Assembly: GCA_016745315.1 (NCBI GenBank)
Contig: CP066886.1
Coordinates: 6,386,501-6,450,500 of the forward strand
DNA: 64,000 nt
Direction of reading: 5' to 3'
Origin: Arthrospira sp. PCC 9108
GTDB taxonomy: Bacteria > Cyanobacteriota > Cyanobacteriia > Cyanobacteriales > Microcoleaceae
The position numbers and the translations under genes are program-made. The notes below the pieces were generated by a model that searched no databases, was not told the origin of the DNA, and saw nothing but the letters and a program-made list of their open reading frames with translations. Positions 1 through 9,601 of the stretch are shown one piece after another. Position 1 is the first letter of the stretch; each line of letters starts with the position of its first letter.

Positions 1-437
1 CGTTTTCCTAGGCGGATATCTTGGGGAATATACAGCCAATCACCAAACTGGGAAGCCCCAGGTTTTTTGACTAACAAATCTGGGCGACTGAGATAACTTA
101 CCTGTTCAGGGAGTTGGTCAAAACAGGAGCGATCGCCATAAGCAGAATCGGAGGAATGGCTATGATATAATAACACCCCACGGTAAATATAATCTACTCC
201 CTGCCGCATCAATTCTAGGGTAGCTTGCATTCCGGCTTCCCAGTCTTGTGGGGGATATTTAGGCTGTGAATAAATGCGATCGGCAATGATAGTTTTTCGA
301 TAGGTGACACTATCAGCTATCAATTTCAGGAGAAAATCGCTAGGGGGTTCTTTCAGGGTGCGATCGCCGTAGACATCTAAAAAGGCCCGTCGATCGCAAC
401 GTTGGTAAAATAGAAGCTGTTGATCTTCGATCAGCAT
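1..437 (-). CDS. TM0106-type RecB-like putative nuclease, N-terminal part (runs off left edge)
   Basis: Reading leftward from an ATG at 437, an open frame runs without a stop to the window edge. It starts MLIEDQQLLFYQRCDRRAFL, followed by a GD..LK.PPSDFLLKL stretch and later DWEAGMQATLELM and DYIYRGVL. This N-terminal pattern matches, from memory, the cyanobacterial TM0106 family of RecB-like putative nucleases. These are PD-(D/E)XK-type proteins, some with a helicase part; the catalytic region would lie outside the window. HIP1 sites lie inside the frame, so it belongs to the host chromosome. The gene diverges from the cystine lyase gene across about 130 bases. The family call is from recall only; the frame itself is certain. 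Confidence 0.6.
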   Translation of the reverse strand, partial: MLIEDQQLLFYQRCDRRAFLDVYGDRTLKEPPSDFLLKLIADSVTYRKTIIADRIYSQPKYPPQDWEAGMQATLELMRQGVDYIYRGVLLYHSHSSDSAYGDRSCFDQLPEQVSYLSRPDLLVKKPGASQFGDWLYIPQDIRLGK

Positions 438-564
438 TAATATTGTTGAGGATGGGCAAGGTAAATTTATGATTATAGGCTATGGTAGCACCAATTCTGA
501 TGTAGATGGGTTAGTTGTTGAAAATTCGTGGTAAAAGTGGATCATAAGGCGATATCTGATACCC

Positions 565-1740
565 ATGAACAAGTCATTAGAAACCCACCGACAAAATTTT
601 CCAGCTTTGGAGAATAAGGCATATTTTAACTATGGGGGACAGGGACCCTTGCCACAAGTCTCGATGGATAAGATTATCAAATCCTATCAGTTTGTCCAGG
701 AGTGTGGTCCTTTTTCCCAAAAGGTAAATAGCTGGGTTCAGCAGGAGTTAGGCTTAACACGGGAGGCGATCGCCTCTGAGTTAGGGGTACAATCTGCAAC
801 TATTACCCTGACGGAAGATGTGACCGTAGGCTGTAATATTGCCCTATGGGGGATTGATTGGCAACGAGGAGATCATCTATTAATCTCGGATTGTGAACAC
901 CCAGGGGTAGTGGCCACGGTGGGGGAATTGGTGCGGCGGTTTCAGATAGAGGTATCTGTCTGTCCCCTGTTAGAGACTTTAAATGAGGGTGATCCGGTAG
1001 AGGCGATCGCATCTCGAATCAAATCCAACACTCGCCTGGTAGTAATTAGTCATATCTTATGGAATACAGGACAGGTTTTGCCTCTCACCGCGATTATGCA
1101 AGCCTGTAAAGCCGCTTCAGGAGGGGTTAGGGTATTGGTGGATGCGGCGCAGTCTGTAGGGGTTCTGCCGTTAAATTTAGCGGAATCTGGAGTAGATTTT
1201 TATGGTTTTACGGGTCATAAATGGTTATGTGGTCCAGAGGGTTTAGGGGGTTTATATGTCAGTCCTGATGCTGTATCAGATCTGAGTCCTACTTTTATCG
1301 GGTGGCGGGGTATTGAAGTTGACGAAAGGGGAACACCGACTAATTGGAAATCTGACGGAAGACGCTATGAAATAGCCACCTCAGCTTATCCTTTGATGGT
1401 GGGTTTACGAGAGGCGATCGCTATTCATAACCAATGGGGAACTGCCACCGAACGTTATCAACAAATTTGTAATCTTAGTCAATACCTATGGGAACGTTTA
1501 TCAGAACTTCCCCAAATTGATTGTTTACGCACTTCTCCACCAGAATCGGGTTTAGTATCATTTAAAGTTACCCAAAGTCTCCCCCACCCACAGATAGTCA
1601 GAGCCTTAGAATCGGAAAATATTTTAGTGCGAACTATCCTCGACCCCGACTGTATTCGCGCCTGCGTTCATTATTTCACTCAGCCATCAGAAATTGATGA
1701 ACTGATTACTTGTCTGGCTAAAATATCGGGTGGCGGCTAA
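565..1740 (+). CDS. L-cysteine/cystine C-S lyase (class V aminotransferase fold)
   Basis: This 391-residue PLP enzyme closely resembles Synechocystis slr2143 (C-DES), a cystine lyase that releases persulfide sulfur usable for Fe-S assembly. Visible signs are NYGGQGPLP near the N-terminus, DCEHPGV around residue 112 (the cofactor-contact region), VLVDAAQS near 190 with the PLP-nitrogen aspartate, and TGHKW near 217, whose lysine forms the Schiff base. The C-terminal DPDCIRACVHY is typical of this group. Length matches the family. It acts in the cytosol. The ATG at 565 is the first start, and the restriction-modification genes begin 22 bases downstream. A cysteine desulfurase of related fold is the main alternative. 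Confidence 0.85.
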   Translation: MNKSLETHRQNFPALENKAYFNYGGQGPLPQVSMDKIIKSYQFVQECGPFSQKVNSWVQQELGLTREAIASELGVQSATITLTEDVTVGCNIALWGIDWQRGDHLLISDCEHPGVVATVGELVRRFQIEVSVCPLLETLNEGDPVEAIASRIKSNTRLVVISHILWNTGQVLPLTAIMQACKAASGGVRVLVDAAQSVGVLPLNLAESGVDFYGFTGHKWLCGPEGLGGLYVSPDAVSDLSPTFIGWRGIEVDERGTPTNWKSDGRRYEIATSAYPLMVGLREAIAIHNQWGTATERYQQICNLSQYLWERLSELPQIDCLRTSPPESGLVSFKVTQSLPHPQIVRALESENILVRTILDPDCIRACVHYFTQPSEIDELITCLAKISGGG

Positions 1741-1761
1741 TTTTAAAGGCGATATATCCTT

Positions 1762-2649
1762 ATGTTTCAACGGTATCAAGATGATAGAAATACTATATTT
1801 CATGGAGATGCAATTCAGATTTTATCTAGTCAAATTGCAGCTAATTCTGTGAATCTGATTTTTGCAGATCCTCCCTACAATATAGGGAAGAAATTTTCCA
1901 AGTTTCATGACCAATGGAATTCCGAAGAAGATTATATCAATTGGTCATATCAATGGCTTGATGAATGTGTCAGGGTATTGAAACCTAACGGAACATTATA
2001 TGTAATGACCAGCACTCAATCTATGCCATACTTTGATATTTACTTGCGGCAAAAAATGTCAATTCTTAGTCGTATTGTCTGGCATTATGATAGTTCTGGA
2101 GTGCAAGCAAAGAAATATTTTGGGTCTATGTATGAACCCATACTTCATTGCGTGAAAGACCAGAAAAATTATATTTTCAATTCAGCCGATATTAAAGTGG
2201 AAGCCAAGACTGGCGCACAACGTAAATTAATTGATTATAGAAAACCAGTACCTACTCAATACAACAGTGAAAAAGTGCCTGGTAATGTCTGGTATTTTCC
2301 CCGTGTAAGGTATCGCATGGCAGAATATGAAAATCATCCAGCACAGAAACCAGAATCATTGTTAGAAAGAATTATTCTAGCAAGTACCAACACACATGAT
2401 TTGGTACTTGATCCCTTTGCTGGAACTTTTACCACTGCAGCCGTAGCTAAACGCTTAGGACGAATTTCTATGAGTATAGAATCTCAAGAAGAATATCTTA
2501 AAATTGGTCTAAGGCGGGTTTTAGGATGGCAAGAATACCAAGGAGAAAAGCTACTACCACCCGCGAAAAATCAGACTAAACAAAATACCAATTTTCCTAC
2601 AAATCAATTCATTCAACCCAGTATTTTTGATGCCGATACTACAGCATGA
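1762..2649 (+). CDS. Type II DNA methyltransferase (DPPY class, N6-adenine or N4-cytosine)
   Basis: A 295-residue enzyme that would protect host DNA by methylating an exocyclic amino group. Motif IV is DPPYNIG near residues 36-42. The AdoMet-binding motif DPFAGTFTT lies near residue 220, after motif IV, giving the beta-class motif order. A target recognition region lies between them. The HPAQKPESLLERII stretch just before the AdoMet motif is typical of this class. The end overlaps the start of the following endonuclease by 20 bases, so the pair is translated as one unit. HIP1 is absent from it and base composition is more AT-rich than its neighbours, fitting recent acquisition. The target sequence cannot be read from the gene. 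Confidence 0.85.
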   Translation: MFQRYQDDRNTIFHGDAIQILSSQIAANSVNLIFADPPYNIGKKFSKFHDQWNSEEDYINWSYQWLDECVRVLKPNGTLYVMTSTQSMPYFDIYLRQKMSILSRIVWHYDSSGVQAKKYFGSMYEPILHCVKDQKNYIFNSADIKVEAKTGAQRKLIDYRKPVPTQYNSEKVPGNVWYFPRVRYRMAEYENHPAQKPESLLERIILASTNTHDLVLDPFAGTFTTAAVAKRLGRISMSIESQEEYLKIGLRRVLGWQEYQGEKLLPPAKNQTKQNTNFPTNQFIQPSIFDADTTA

Positions 2650-3782
2650 ATTCACTCTAAAGATTATCGAAATTCTCAATTCTCATTTTCCCAATCAGGG
2701 AGAGCAAGTTTTGATAAATAGTGAGTTATTGCAATATCTCAATATTAAAACCAAAGCTGCTAATCGAGGTTCTAAATCACGGGCTGGATTTGCTAACCAC
2801 TATGCTATCTATGTATTAGTTGAAGACTATCTCAATAATAAATTTCACATTAGAGGTGGCTATGATGATTATGAAGGGGCTCAGTTTATTAATCTTTTAC
2901 AGAGACAAAGACAACTTCCCTTTGGGAATAAACTGCAAAATCATGCCCTGAATCATCGACTAAATCAGGAGTTTAAAAAATACTTCCCCACTTTATCTTA
3001 TGTACCGGTAATCAGAGATACAAAAACTAATAGATACTGGATAAATGAAAATCTGCTTCAGGTTTCTATCAATGGTAATCAAATCAACATTGCTGAGGCA
3101 ATCATAGATATTATAGATGCTTTTGTGATAGCCAGAAGACAGTCTTTTAGTCAGTTTATTATCTATTGTAAACAGATGATTGAGATTCATAACCAAGACC
3201 CTTTACAAGCTATTGAGTTTATTCGCAGTTTTTTAAACAAGGATGTAGATGCCAGAGTGTTTGAAATTGTGAGTTATGCGATTTTAAAACAGTATTACGG
3301 AGAGCAAAAAATCTACTGGGTCTCCTAATAGTCTAAATACTGAATACTTAATTTTGTATAAAACTGGTAGAACTAATGCGAATGATGGTGGTATAGATTT
3401 TGTGATGAAACCCCTAGGTAAATTCTTCCAAGTGACAGAAACTATTGATGCTGGTAAATATTTCTTAGATATCGATAAAGTACAGAGATACCCTATTACC
3501 TTTGTTGTGAAAACTGAACAGCCACCGGAGGAAGTTTTAGATCAAGTTAAGAAACAAGCTACAGCTAAATATCATATAAAAGCTATTGTTCAAAGATATT
3601 TAGAGTCTATAGAAGAAGTCATCAATATCCCCGAACTGATGCACCGTTTTGATGCAGTTTTAACACAAGGAAAAGCACCAGATGTAATTGAGGAAATAGT
3701 TATACAAAGTCGTATTGAGTTTCACCTGGAAACTGAGGAAAATGATCTGATTAATTATCAAGATGAGGGTAGACTAATTTAA
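2630..3782 (+). pseudogene. Type II restriction endonuclease, possibly ApaLI-like, with apparent frameshift
   Basis: Two adjacent frames, 2630-3328 and about 3321-3782, form one protein of about 383 residues if a single base is removed (or two added) around 3319-3321. The second part carries GGIDFVMKPLGKFFQVTE. This reads as a PD-(D/E)XK-like core, with the aspartate of GGID and the QVTE strand. The spacing recalls the ApaLI-type family, but only from memory. The gene overlaps the methyltransferase stop; the ATG at 2630 is preferred over TTG at 2627. If the break is real, the enzyme is dead and the methyltransferase is an orphan. If it is a sequencing indel, the system is complete. Several other genes in the window break the same way. 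Confidence 0.6.
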
Positions 3783-3840
3783 TCAAGTATCTGGGTAAAA
3801 ACTGTGAGATGATGATAATTATTGCCTCCCATATCAAAAT

Positions 3841-4557
3841 CTAAGATAACCATTCTGTTTGCTGCTGAAGACAGGCGATCGCTATGGTAGTTTCCACCTG
3901 GTCAAATTCTTGGTAAAAACGGCTAACACTCAGGAAAACTTCTGGTGTGGCTAGGATAATTAGTCGATCGCATAATCTTTGTAAAGAATTCACCAACTCC
4001 ACAGGTGCGAGGGGAACACAAATCCAAATAGCGCCTGGTTGTTGCGATCGCAAAGCCTTAATCGCCGCCACCATAGTCATACCCGTAGCAATACCATCAT
4101 CAACTACTATAATTAAATTATCCTTAACCGAATTATAAGGACAATAGGCGGCGAATTCCTGCCATTGATTATAGGCTTTTTCTTGTGCGTCACGCAGAAT
4201 AGAATGGCTTTCCCAAAACTGGCTAGGACGACGGTTAGACCAAATCACATAACCATCAGCAGTAACAGCCCCTAATGCTAACTCGGGATTATCTGGCTGG
4301 GTGATTTTTTTAGCTACAATTACACTCAGGGGACAAGCCAAACGGCGGGCTATCGGTTCAGCCACGGGTAAACCCCCCCTGGGTAAAGCATACACCAACG
4401 GACTCATAGCCCCCAGGGAGTCGGCGGTAATCTGATCGATAACTACCTTAGCTAGTTCCTCCCCGGCATGGGTGCGATCGCGAAATAGTGGGTTAGGGAA
4501 CATAATCGGTTCATCCTTAGCAGTCCCATTAGATATATAATGACTGGTGTGGCTCAT
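3841..4557 (-). CDS. Phosphoribosyltransferase family protein
   Basis: A 238-residue cytosolic protein. The PRPP-binding motif is VVDDGIATGMT around residues 153-163: acidic pair, glycine, then TG. Upstream YALPRGGLPVAEPIA is the pyrophosphate-loop region of this family, and IVAKKI follows. Such proteins are annotated broadly as phosphoribosyltransferases; the substrate base cannot be told. The first 17 residues are not conserved-looking, so a start at the methionine of MFPNPLFRDR (about 4503) is possible. It stands alone, divergent from the uracil-DNA glycosylase gene over 57 bases, and contains several HIP1 sites. Confidence 0.75.
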   Translation of the reverse strand: MSHTSHYISNGTAKDEPIMFPNPLFRDRTHAGEELAKVVIDQITADSLGAMSPLVYALPRGGLPVAEPIARRLACPLSVIVAKKITQPDNPELALGAVTADGYVIWSNRRPSQFWESHSILRDAQEKAYNQWQEFAAYCPYNSVKDNLIIVVDDGIATGMTMVAAIKALRSQQPGAIWICVPLAPVELVNSLQRLCDRLIILATPEVFLSVSRFYQEFDQVETTIAIACLQQQTEWLS

Positions 4558-4614
4558 AGTTGCAACTATCCCAGTTCAGCATATACCAGGATTTGAACTT
4601 TTACTTAGAAATTC

Positions 4615-5331
4615 ATGTCTAACCAAGACCAACAACTCAGCCTGTTCGATATTCTTAGTGTTAATCAAGACCCATTACAATCCCCTAAGTCGGTAGATTT
4701 TGACCTAGAAGAAATTCCCCAAAATGCCAAGACTCCCATACCGCCGGGAACCTATCAAACTCTCGCACAAATTGCCGATCATTGTAATAGGTGCTCGCGC
4801 TGTGAACTTGGAAAAAACCGCACTCATGCTGTGATTGGTCGAGGGAACCCCACCGCCCCCATTATGATTATCGGAGAAGCACCAGGACAACATGAAGATG
4901 AACAAGGTCTTCCGTTTGTCGGTAGATCTGGAAAACTTCTTGATAATATTTTAGACTCCGTAGGACTGAGTACAGATACCGAAGTTTATATTTCTAATGC
5001 TATCCGCTGTCGTCCCCCGGAAAATCGCACCCCAACCGCTTCAGAACTCCAAGCCTGTAAGCCTTATCTATTAGAACAAATCCGCCTCATTAATCCTCAA
5101 ATTATCCTCCTAACTGGGGCGACTGCAGTTAAGTCTATTCTAGGAGATAAACGCCCGATTACTAAAATTCGCGGTCAGTGGTTTCAGTGGGAAGGTCGTC
5201 AATGTATGCCGATTTTTCACCCTGCATACCTACTCAGAAATTCCTCGCGAGATGTTGGTAAACCTAAATGGTTAATGTGGCAGGATATGCAAGTAGTACG
5301 TCAGAGGTTAAATGAGATCCAATCACATTAA
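4615..5331 (+). CDS. Uracil-DNA glycosylase, family 4 (Fe-S type)
   Basis: A 238-residue repair enzyme that removes uracil from DNA. Motif A GEAPGQHEDEQG and the following LPFVGRSGKLLDNIL lie near residues 87-110. The C-terminal HPAYLLRN carries the motif B histidine. Four cysteines suited to a 4Fe-4S cluster are visible: CSRC near 59-62, then C in AIRCRPPEN and C in LQACKPYL. This places it in family 4 rather than family 1 or 5. An acidic N-terminal extension of about 45 residues precedes the core, as is common in cyanobacteria. It appears to be a single-gene unit. The ATG at 4615 is the first in frame. Confidence 0.85.
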   Translation: MSNQDQQLSLFDILSVNQDPLQSPKSVDFDLEEIPQNAKTPIPPGTYQTLAQIADHCNRCSRCELGKNRTHAVIGRGNPTAPIMIIGEAPGQHEDEQGLPFVGRSGKLLDNILDSVGLSTDTEVYISNAIRCRPPENRTPTASELQACKPYLLEQIRLINPQIILLTGATAVKSILGDKRPITKIRGQWFQWEGRQCMPIFHPAYLLRNSSRDVGKPKWLMWQDMQVVRQRLNEIQSH

Positions 5332-5735
5332 TTTGACTATAAACCCCCCCACACCCCACCCCCTCAATCGGGAAATTACATAAATTTTACTAATTTATAC
5401 GGCTAGATAGATTTTATTTTTAAAATATTGTTAAGAATTAATACAATTTTATGGCAAATACCTCGCAAAAAGTTGACGAGATTATGGGGGTTATGGTATG
5501 CTCAAGGAAATCGCACCCAAGGGCTTACTGTGTCTATTTCCAAAAATAAAGGCTAAAACCCTTATTTTGTCGCGGTTATAATTATTATCTTACCAAAAAA
5601 TAAAACTGGCGATGCACGAGTTTTGGGGTTAAAAGCGGGGTCCATTTTTCGGCTTATTGACAAAAACGCCATTTTGTGCATATACAGTTACAGAGACAGA
5701 TCCCCCACCCTAGACGAGAGGGGGGGGAATACGCT
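5332..5735. other. Intergenic stretch without recognisable gene
   Basis: About 400 bases between the convergent uracil-DNA glycosylase and flotillin genes. There is a C-rich run just after the glycosylase stop and an AT-rich middle. A C-run faces a G-run at about 5700-5730, directly beyond the flotillin stop, and could fold as a hairpin. I see no conserved frame and no tRNA. It may hold transcription ends for both flanking genes. Confidence 0.4.
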
Positions 5736-7307
5736 CTAATCCTGTTCTAGCCACATTTGCAGCATAGCGGTAGGGATGTAGATAGTAGGGTGATTAAACA
5801 TATTTCGGATCGCCTGAGTTCCCTGAGACTTAAAAAGCATCTGTAAACGACGCTTGAGGTTAGGATACTGTCGCAAAGCCTGGGCGATCGCCTCTTCAGC
5901 CTCAGCATTATTCTTAGTATTTTGTGCGACATGATCAAGTAGTTGTTTAACCTCGCTCTGTAGGCTTTGTGTAGTATCTTCTGGCTTAGGTGCTGCGCCA
6001 TTAGTGCGGCGAACAGCTTGACCATTAGTGCGGGAAGATTTGAGACTTTTAGCTGTGGAAGTAGGTTGAGGTTGAGAAGAACCGCCGCCCCAATTTTGAA
6101 CAGCCGTCGCCACATCAATACCCGTAGTTTGGCGCAACTCTTCCAAAAACGCCGCCATTTTAGAAGCTGTATTCCCTTTATTAGCATCAACAATAGTCAC
6201 ATTATCAACAGTAATTTCAGGAACAGTAGAAGCCATAGTTTTTAGTAAGACTTCCAACTTCTGATAAAGGAAAATTTCCCTAGCATTAGGACCGGCTGCT
6301 TTCCAAGACTCAGCCAGTCGTCGTGTCCCTTCAGCTTGTGCTTTCCCATCTTCAATAATTTGGGCAGCATCCCCCCGCGCCCTAGCGATCGCCTTTTTAC
6401 ATTCCGCCTCTGCTGGTGCGACCACATCAGCTTGTAGTTGCTGTTCTACCTGCTTAATCCTTTCTTTTTGAACAGAGACCTCAGCCTGAGTCCTAGCCAC
6501 CTCAGCCGCTGTTTCCGACTCCGACTCTGCTACCACCGCCGCCCGTTTAGTCATAGCATCAGCCACCCGGCGTTCAGCTTCCGCCTTAGATACCTCTACC
6601 TCAGTTTCCAACTTTTTCAACTGAGTCATTTTATGATTTTCCGCAGTACGGATAGCAGCATCAGCCTTAGCTTGTGCTTCAGCGACACGAGAATCTCTAA
6701 ACAATTCCGCCCGTTGTTGTCGTCCGATGGAGTCAAGATATCCCACGTCATCAGAAATATTTTGAATTTGGAGAGTATCTAAAATCAGCCCCAGTTGTTC
6801 TAAGTCATCCTCAGCTTCTTCGAGGAGACTTTTAGCAAAAGCCAATTTATCCCCATTAACCTGTTCAGGAGTAAGGCTGGCTAATACCCCGCGCAGGTTT
6901 CCTTCCAGGGTATCTTTAGCAATGCGTTCAATTTCCTGGCGAGTTTTCCCCAACAAACGCTCGATCGCATTATGAATTGTGGGTTCTTCCCCAGCAATTT
7001 TAATATTCGCCACCCCATCAACCTGTAAAGGAATGCCTCCTTTCGAGTAAGCATTAGCCACCTTTAACTCAATAATCATATTGGTTAAATCCATGTGAAA
7101 GGCTTGTTCTAGCAGGGGTGTCCGAATGCTGCTACCACCTTTCACCAGGCGATATCCCACAGTGCGATCATCTTGTGTAGGGCGACGACCTCCGGCAAAA
7201 ATCAACACTTCGCTAGGCTGACAAATATAGTAGAGATTGCGGATAATAAATACAGTCGCTCCGGTTCCTAAACCCAGGGCTGCTAATAAGGCGATGATAA
7301 TTTCCAT
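5736..7307 (-). CDS. Flotillin-like SPFH-domain membrane protein, second copy in operon
   Basis: A 523-residue membrane-anchored scaffold protein. An N-terminal hydrophobic segment (about residues 3-27) is followed by an SPFH domain (LVKGGSSIRTPLLEQ, then TPEQVNGDKLAFAKSLLEEAEDDLEQLGL to about residue 190). A long Ala/Glu-rich coiled coil spans about 200-330. The C-terminal tail is longer than usual, with a Ser/Asn/Thr-rich linker near 415-450 and a helical end. Flotillins organise membrane microdomains. It lies 36 bases after the first flotillin gene and is probably co-transcribed with it and the NfeD-like gene. The extended tail distinguishes it from its partner. Confidence 0.8.
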   Translation of the reverse strand: MEIIIALLAALGLGTGATVFIIRNLYYICQPSEVLIFAGGRRPTQDDRTVGYRLVKGGSSIRTPLLEQAFHMDLTNMIIELKVANAYSKGGIPLQVDGVANIKIAGEEPTIHNAIERLLGKTRQEIERIAKDTLEGNLRGVLASLTPEQVNGDKLAFAKSLLEEAEDDLEQLGLILDTLQIQNISDDVGYLDSIGRQQRAELFRDSRVAEAQAKADAAIRTAENHKMTQLKKLETEVEVSKAEAERRVADAMTKRAAVVAESESETAAEVARTQAEVSVQKERIKQVEQQLQADVVAPAEAECKKAIARARGDAAQIIEDGKAQAEGTRRLAESWKAAGPNAREIFLYQKLEVLLKTMASTVPEITVDNVTIVDANKGNTASKMAAFLEELRQTTGIDVATAVQNWGGGSSQPQPTSTAKSLKSSRTNGQAVRRTNGAAPKPEDTTQSLQSEVKQLLDHVAQNTKNNAEAEEAIAQALRQYPNLKRRLQMLFKSQGTQAIRNMFNHPTIYIPTAMLQMWLEQD

Positions 7308-7343
7308 AATTCCTGTACCTGTGTTTGGTTGCCATCAAATTGA

Positions 7344-8723
7344 CTAATTGTTATTTAATTTCTGCTTGTTATGTTCCCCCAAAGTCCTAGATACATTAAT
7401 ACCCAAAGTGCGATCGACACTTTCGAGGAATTGGCGGAAAATTTCGGGATAGGCGCGAACCAAACCAGCGATCGCTTCCCCGTCTCCACTATCAATAACA
7501 TTGACATATTCCAGACTAACCCGGCGGGGAATTTGGGCAGCTTCGCGCAAGACCATCTCAATTTGTTGTAAGTAAAACAGTTCCGATGCGTCGTCGCCCA
7601 TTTCCTGCCAAACTGCGTTAATCAGGTCGTTTACTTCCGCCGCCGCGCGGGAATTTTCCGCTAAAGCGGCCGCATTACCTCTGGCTTGCAGTTCTCTGGC
7701 TTCTCGCTCCGCCTCTGCAGGTAGGACGGTATCAGCTTCGAGTCGCAACCTTTCCAACTCAGCGCGGACAGTTTGCAGGAGTTGTTCAGCCCTGGCGCGG
7801 GCTTCTTTACCAGCAGCTATGGTGCGTTCTTCTTCGGACCTAGCTTGTTGTTCAAGTTCGGCGCGAATTTTCCGCAGTTCGTTTTCTTTTTGTTGAACAA
7901 AGGTTCTGGCTTGGCTTAGGGCGACTTCCGATTGGCGACGACAGTCGGCTTCTACCTGTTCAGCTTGAGCCACAGCGTTAGATTCGGCAATTTCGGCATC
8001 TCTGGCAATGAGAGCAATTTCGCGGCGACCGATGGAGTTAAGATAATCGACATCATCGGAGACACTCTGAATTTTGAGGGTGTCTAATTGTAATCCTAAT
8101 CTGGCTAAATCCCTGGAAACATCCTCAGCGATATGTTCAGCGAACCGTAGGCGGTCTTCGTTAAGCTGTTCAGGGGTGAGGGTGCTAACAACTCCCCGCA
8201 GGTTTCCTTCTAGGGTTTCGCGAGCAACGCGGGAAATTTCGGAGCGATCGCGGTCTAAAAATCTTTCGATCGCATTTCCGACCACTTCAGGATCGTTGGA
8301 AATTTTCACATTGGCGATCGCTTGAATATTTAGGGGTGTTCCCCCTTTGGAATAGGCGTTTTTGACTTCAACGGGAACTGGCATTGTCCGCAAGTCCATA
8401 GTTTTGACAGTTTCCAGAATCGGAATACAAATAGCCCGTCCGCCGAAAATCACCCGATAACCTACCTCTCGTCCGTCTTTGGTACGGTGTTTGCGACCAG
8501 ACAAAATCAGGACTTCGCTGGGTTTGCAAATCTGCATAAAGACGTTGAGAAACCAGATTAAAACCAATACTCCAAAAATTGATAGGGCTATGGGTAGGGC
8601 AGTTATAATCTGATCACTTAGCTGATTTGTGTTTCTTCCTGGAATGGGAATTTGTGCCTGGGCTACCTCTACGACTATTTCTTGGTTCTGTTTGTCTAAA
8701 GATGCAACAAATTTCTGATTCAT
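7344..8723 (-). CDS. Flotillin-like SPFH-domain membrane protein, first copy in operon
   Basis: A 459-residue flotillin. A transmembrane segment around residues 38-68 (ALPIALSIFGVLVLIWFL) is preceded by a polar N-terminal stretch. The SPFH domain follows (VIFGGRAICIPILETVKTMDLR, then TPEQLNEDRLRFAEHIAEDVSRDLARLGL), then an Arg/Glu/Ala-rich coiled coil. It shares phrases such as NAYSKGG, ETLEGNLRGV, SDDV.YL.SIGRR with the next gene, so the two are paralogues, probably a tandem duplication followed by divergence. Two different flotillins in one operon suggest hetero-oligomers. The start was chosen at the first ATG. Confidence 0.82.
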   Translation of the reverse strand: MNQKFVASLDKQNQEIVVEVAQAQIPIPGRNTNQLSDQIITALPIALSIFGVLVLIWFLNVFMQICKPSEVLILSGRKHRTKDGREVGYRVIFGGRAICIPILETVKTMDLRTMPVPVEVKNAYSKGGTPLNIQAIANVKISNDPEVVGNAIERFLDRDRSEISRVARETLEGNLRGVVSTLTPEQLNEDRLRFAEHIAEDVSRDLARLGLQLDTLKIQSVSDDVDYLNSIGRREIALIARDAEIAESNAVAQAEQVEADCRRQSEVALSQARTFVQQKENELRKIRAELEQQARSEEERTIAAGKEARARAEQLLQTVRAELERLRLEADTVLPAEAEREARELQARGNAAALAENSRAAAEVNDLINAVWQEMGDDASELFYLQQIEMVLREAAQIPRRVSLEYVNVIDSGDGEAIAGLVRAYPEIFRQFLESVDRTLGINVSRTLGEHNKQKLNNN

Positions 8724-8812
8724 AGTTTTTCCCCCAAAAGGGTTTGAGCAAACATTTAAAAGGTGAAATGTCGGATCTCTACTACCGCTTACCCTGACTT
8801 GGGACTTGTCGA

Positions 8813-9421
8813 TTATGCTTCTGAGACTCCGAAGGATGCTTCTGAGACCACCAAAACTTTATTTTTCTCCATTCCTACCACAAAAACGCGATCGCCCTGG
8901 GAAAATTCCTGATTTTCTTCAGTAATTGCGCTCAAATACAGCACCGACCCTCCGGCGCTGAGGCGTACTTTTCCACGACTGTCTCGATTAAAGGGAATTT
9001 CCACGGTGGCCCATAGACCAATTAAATCATGGGATTGAACTAAACTGTTAGCTTGTTGCGATCGCAGAATATCAAAGACCCACACGACAGCGGTTCCGCA
9101 GGACACCCCAATAGCGATCGCTGCTGTAGCCACAAAAGCCGGGGTTAAGTCGGGGTTCAAAACTGACATAATTGTTCCGGTCAACCCAAAAAAGCACACC
9201 CCAAAAGTCCAGAAGCGCACACTCCCAAAAGGCAGCCTTAACCGCAGATTTTTTCTTTTGGATCTATAGCTGGGCTGGTTTTCGGTCTCACCCCTGCCAT
9301 GTTCTAATTCTACATCGCTATCAAATTCGCCCTCAAACTCTACACCGTCTAATCCCTCCACAGCGGCTAATATGACACATACTCCACCCACCGTTAGACA
9401 GACAATATATAGGGTTATCAT
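8813..9421 (-). CDS. NfeD-like membrane protein with OB-fold tail
   Basis: A 202-residue protein leading the flotillin operon. A first hydrophobic segment (MITLYIVCLTVGGVCVILAAV) is followed by an acidic loop. Two further membrane segments lie near residues 70-120. The soluble C-terminal part (LIGLWATVEIPFNRDSRGKVRLSAGGSVLYLSA) has the pattern of an OB-fold as in short NfeD proteins. NfeD and flotillin genes are neighbours in many bacteria (established knowledge). That pairing is the main support for the name, since the sequence itself is weakly conserved. The flotillin start lies 89 bases downstream. Confidence 0.65.
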   Translation of the reverse strand: MITLYIVCLTVGGVCVILAAVEGLDGVEFEGEFDSDVELEHGRGETENQPSYRSKRKNLRLRLPFGSVRFWTFGVCFFGLTGTIMSVLNPDLTPAFVATAAIAIGVSCGTAVVWVFDILRSQQANSLVQSHDLIGLWATVEIPFNRDSRGKVRLSAGGSVLYLSAITEENQEFSQGDRVFVVGMEKNKVLVVSEASFGVSEA

Positions 9422-9601
9422 AAATTCATCCCCAGAGTATTAATGCTTAATATGTAAATTGTACCTAAAAATACTTGCTAGGGTCTTAGTCTGTCGGTAC
9501 TACTGCACCATTCCCCAGGGGCAGGTTCAACAAAACATTCCTGGGGAATTGACAATTAACAGCCAAACCCTCCCCCACGATTATAGCTCAATTATGAATG
9601 A

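Noticed and set aside
5967..6782. Rightward ORFs inside the flotillin gene.
   Set aside because: They are shadows of the Ala/Glu-rich coiled-coil coding region on the other strand and have no start signals.
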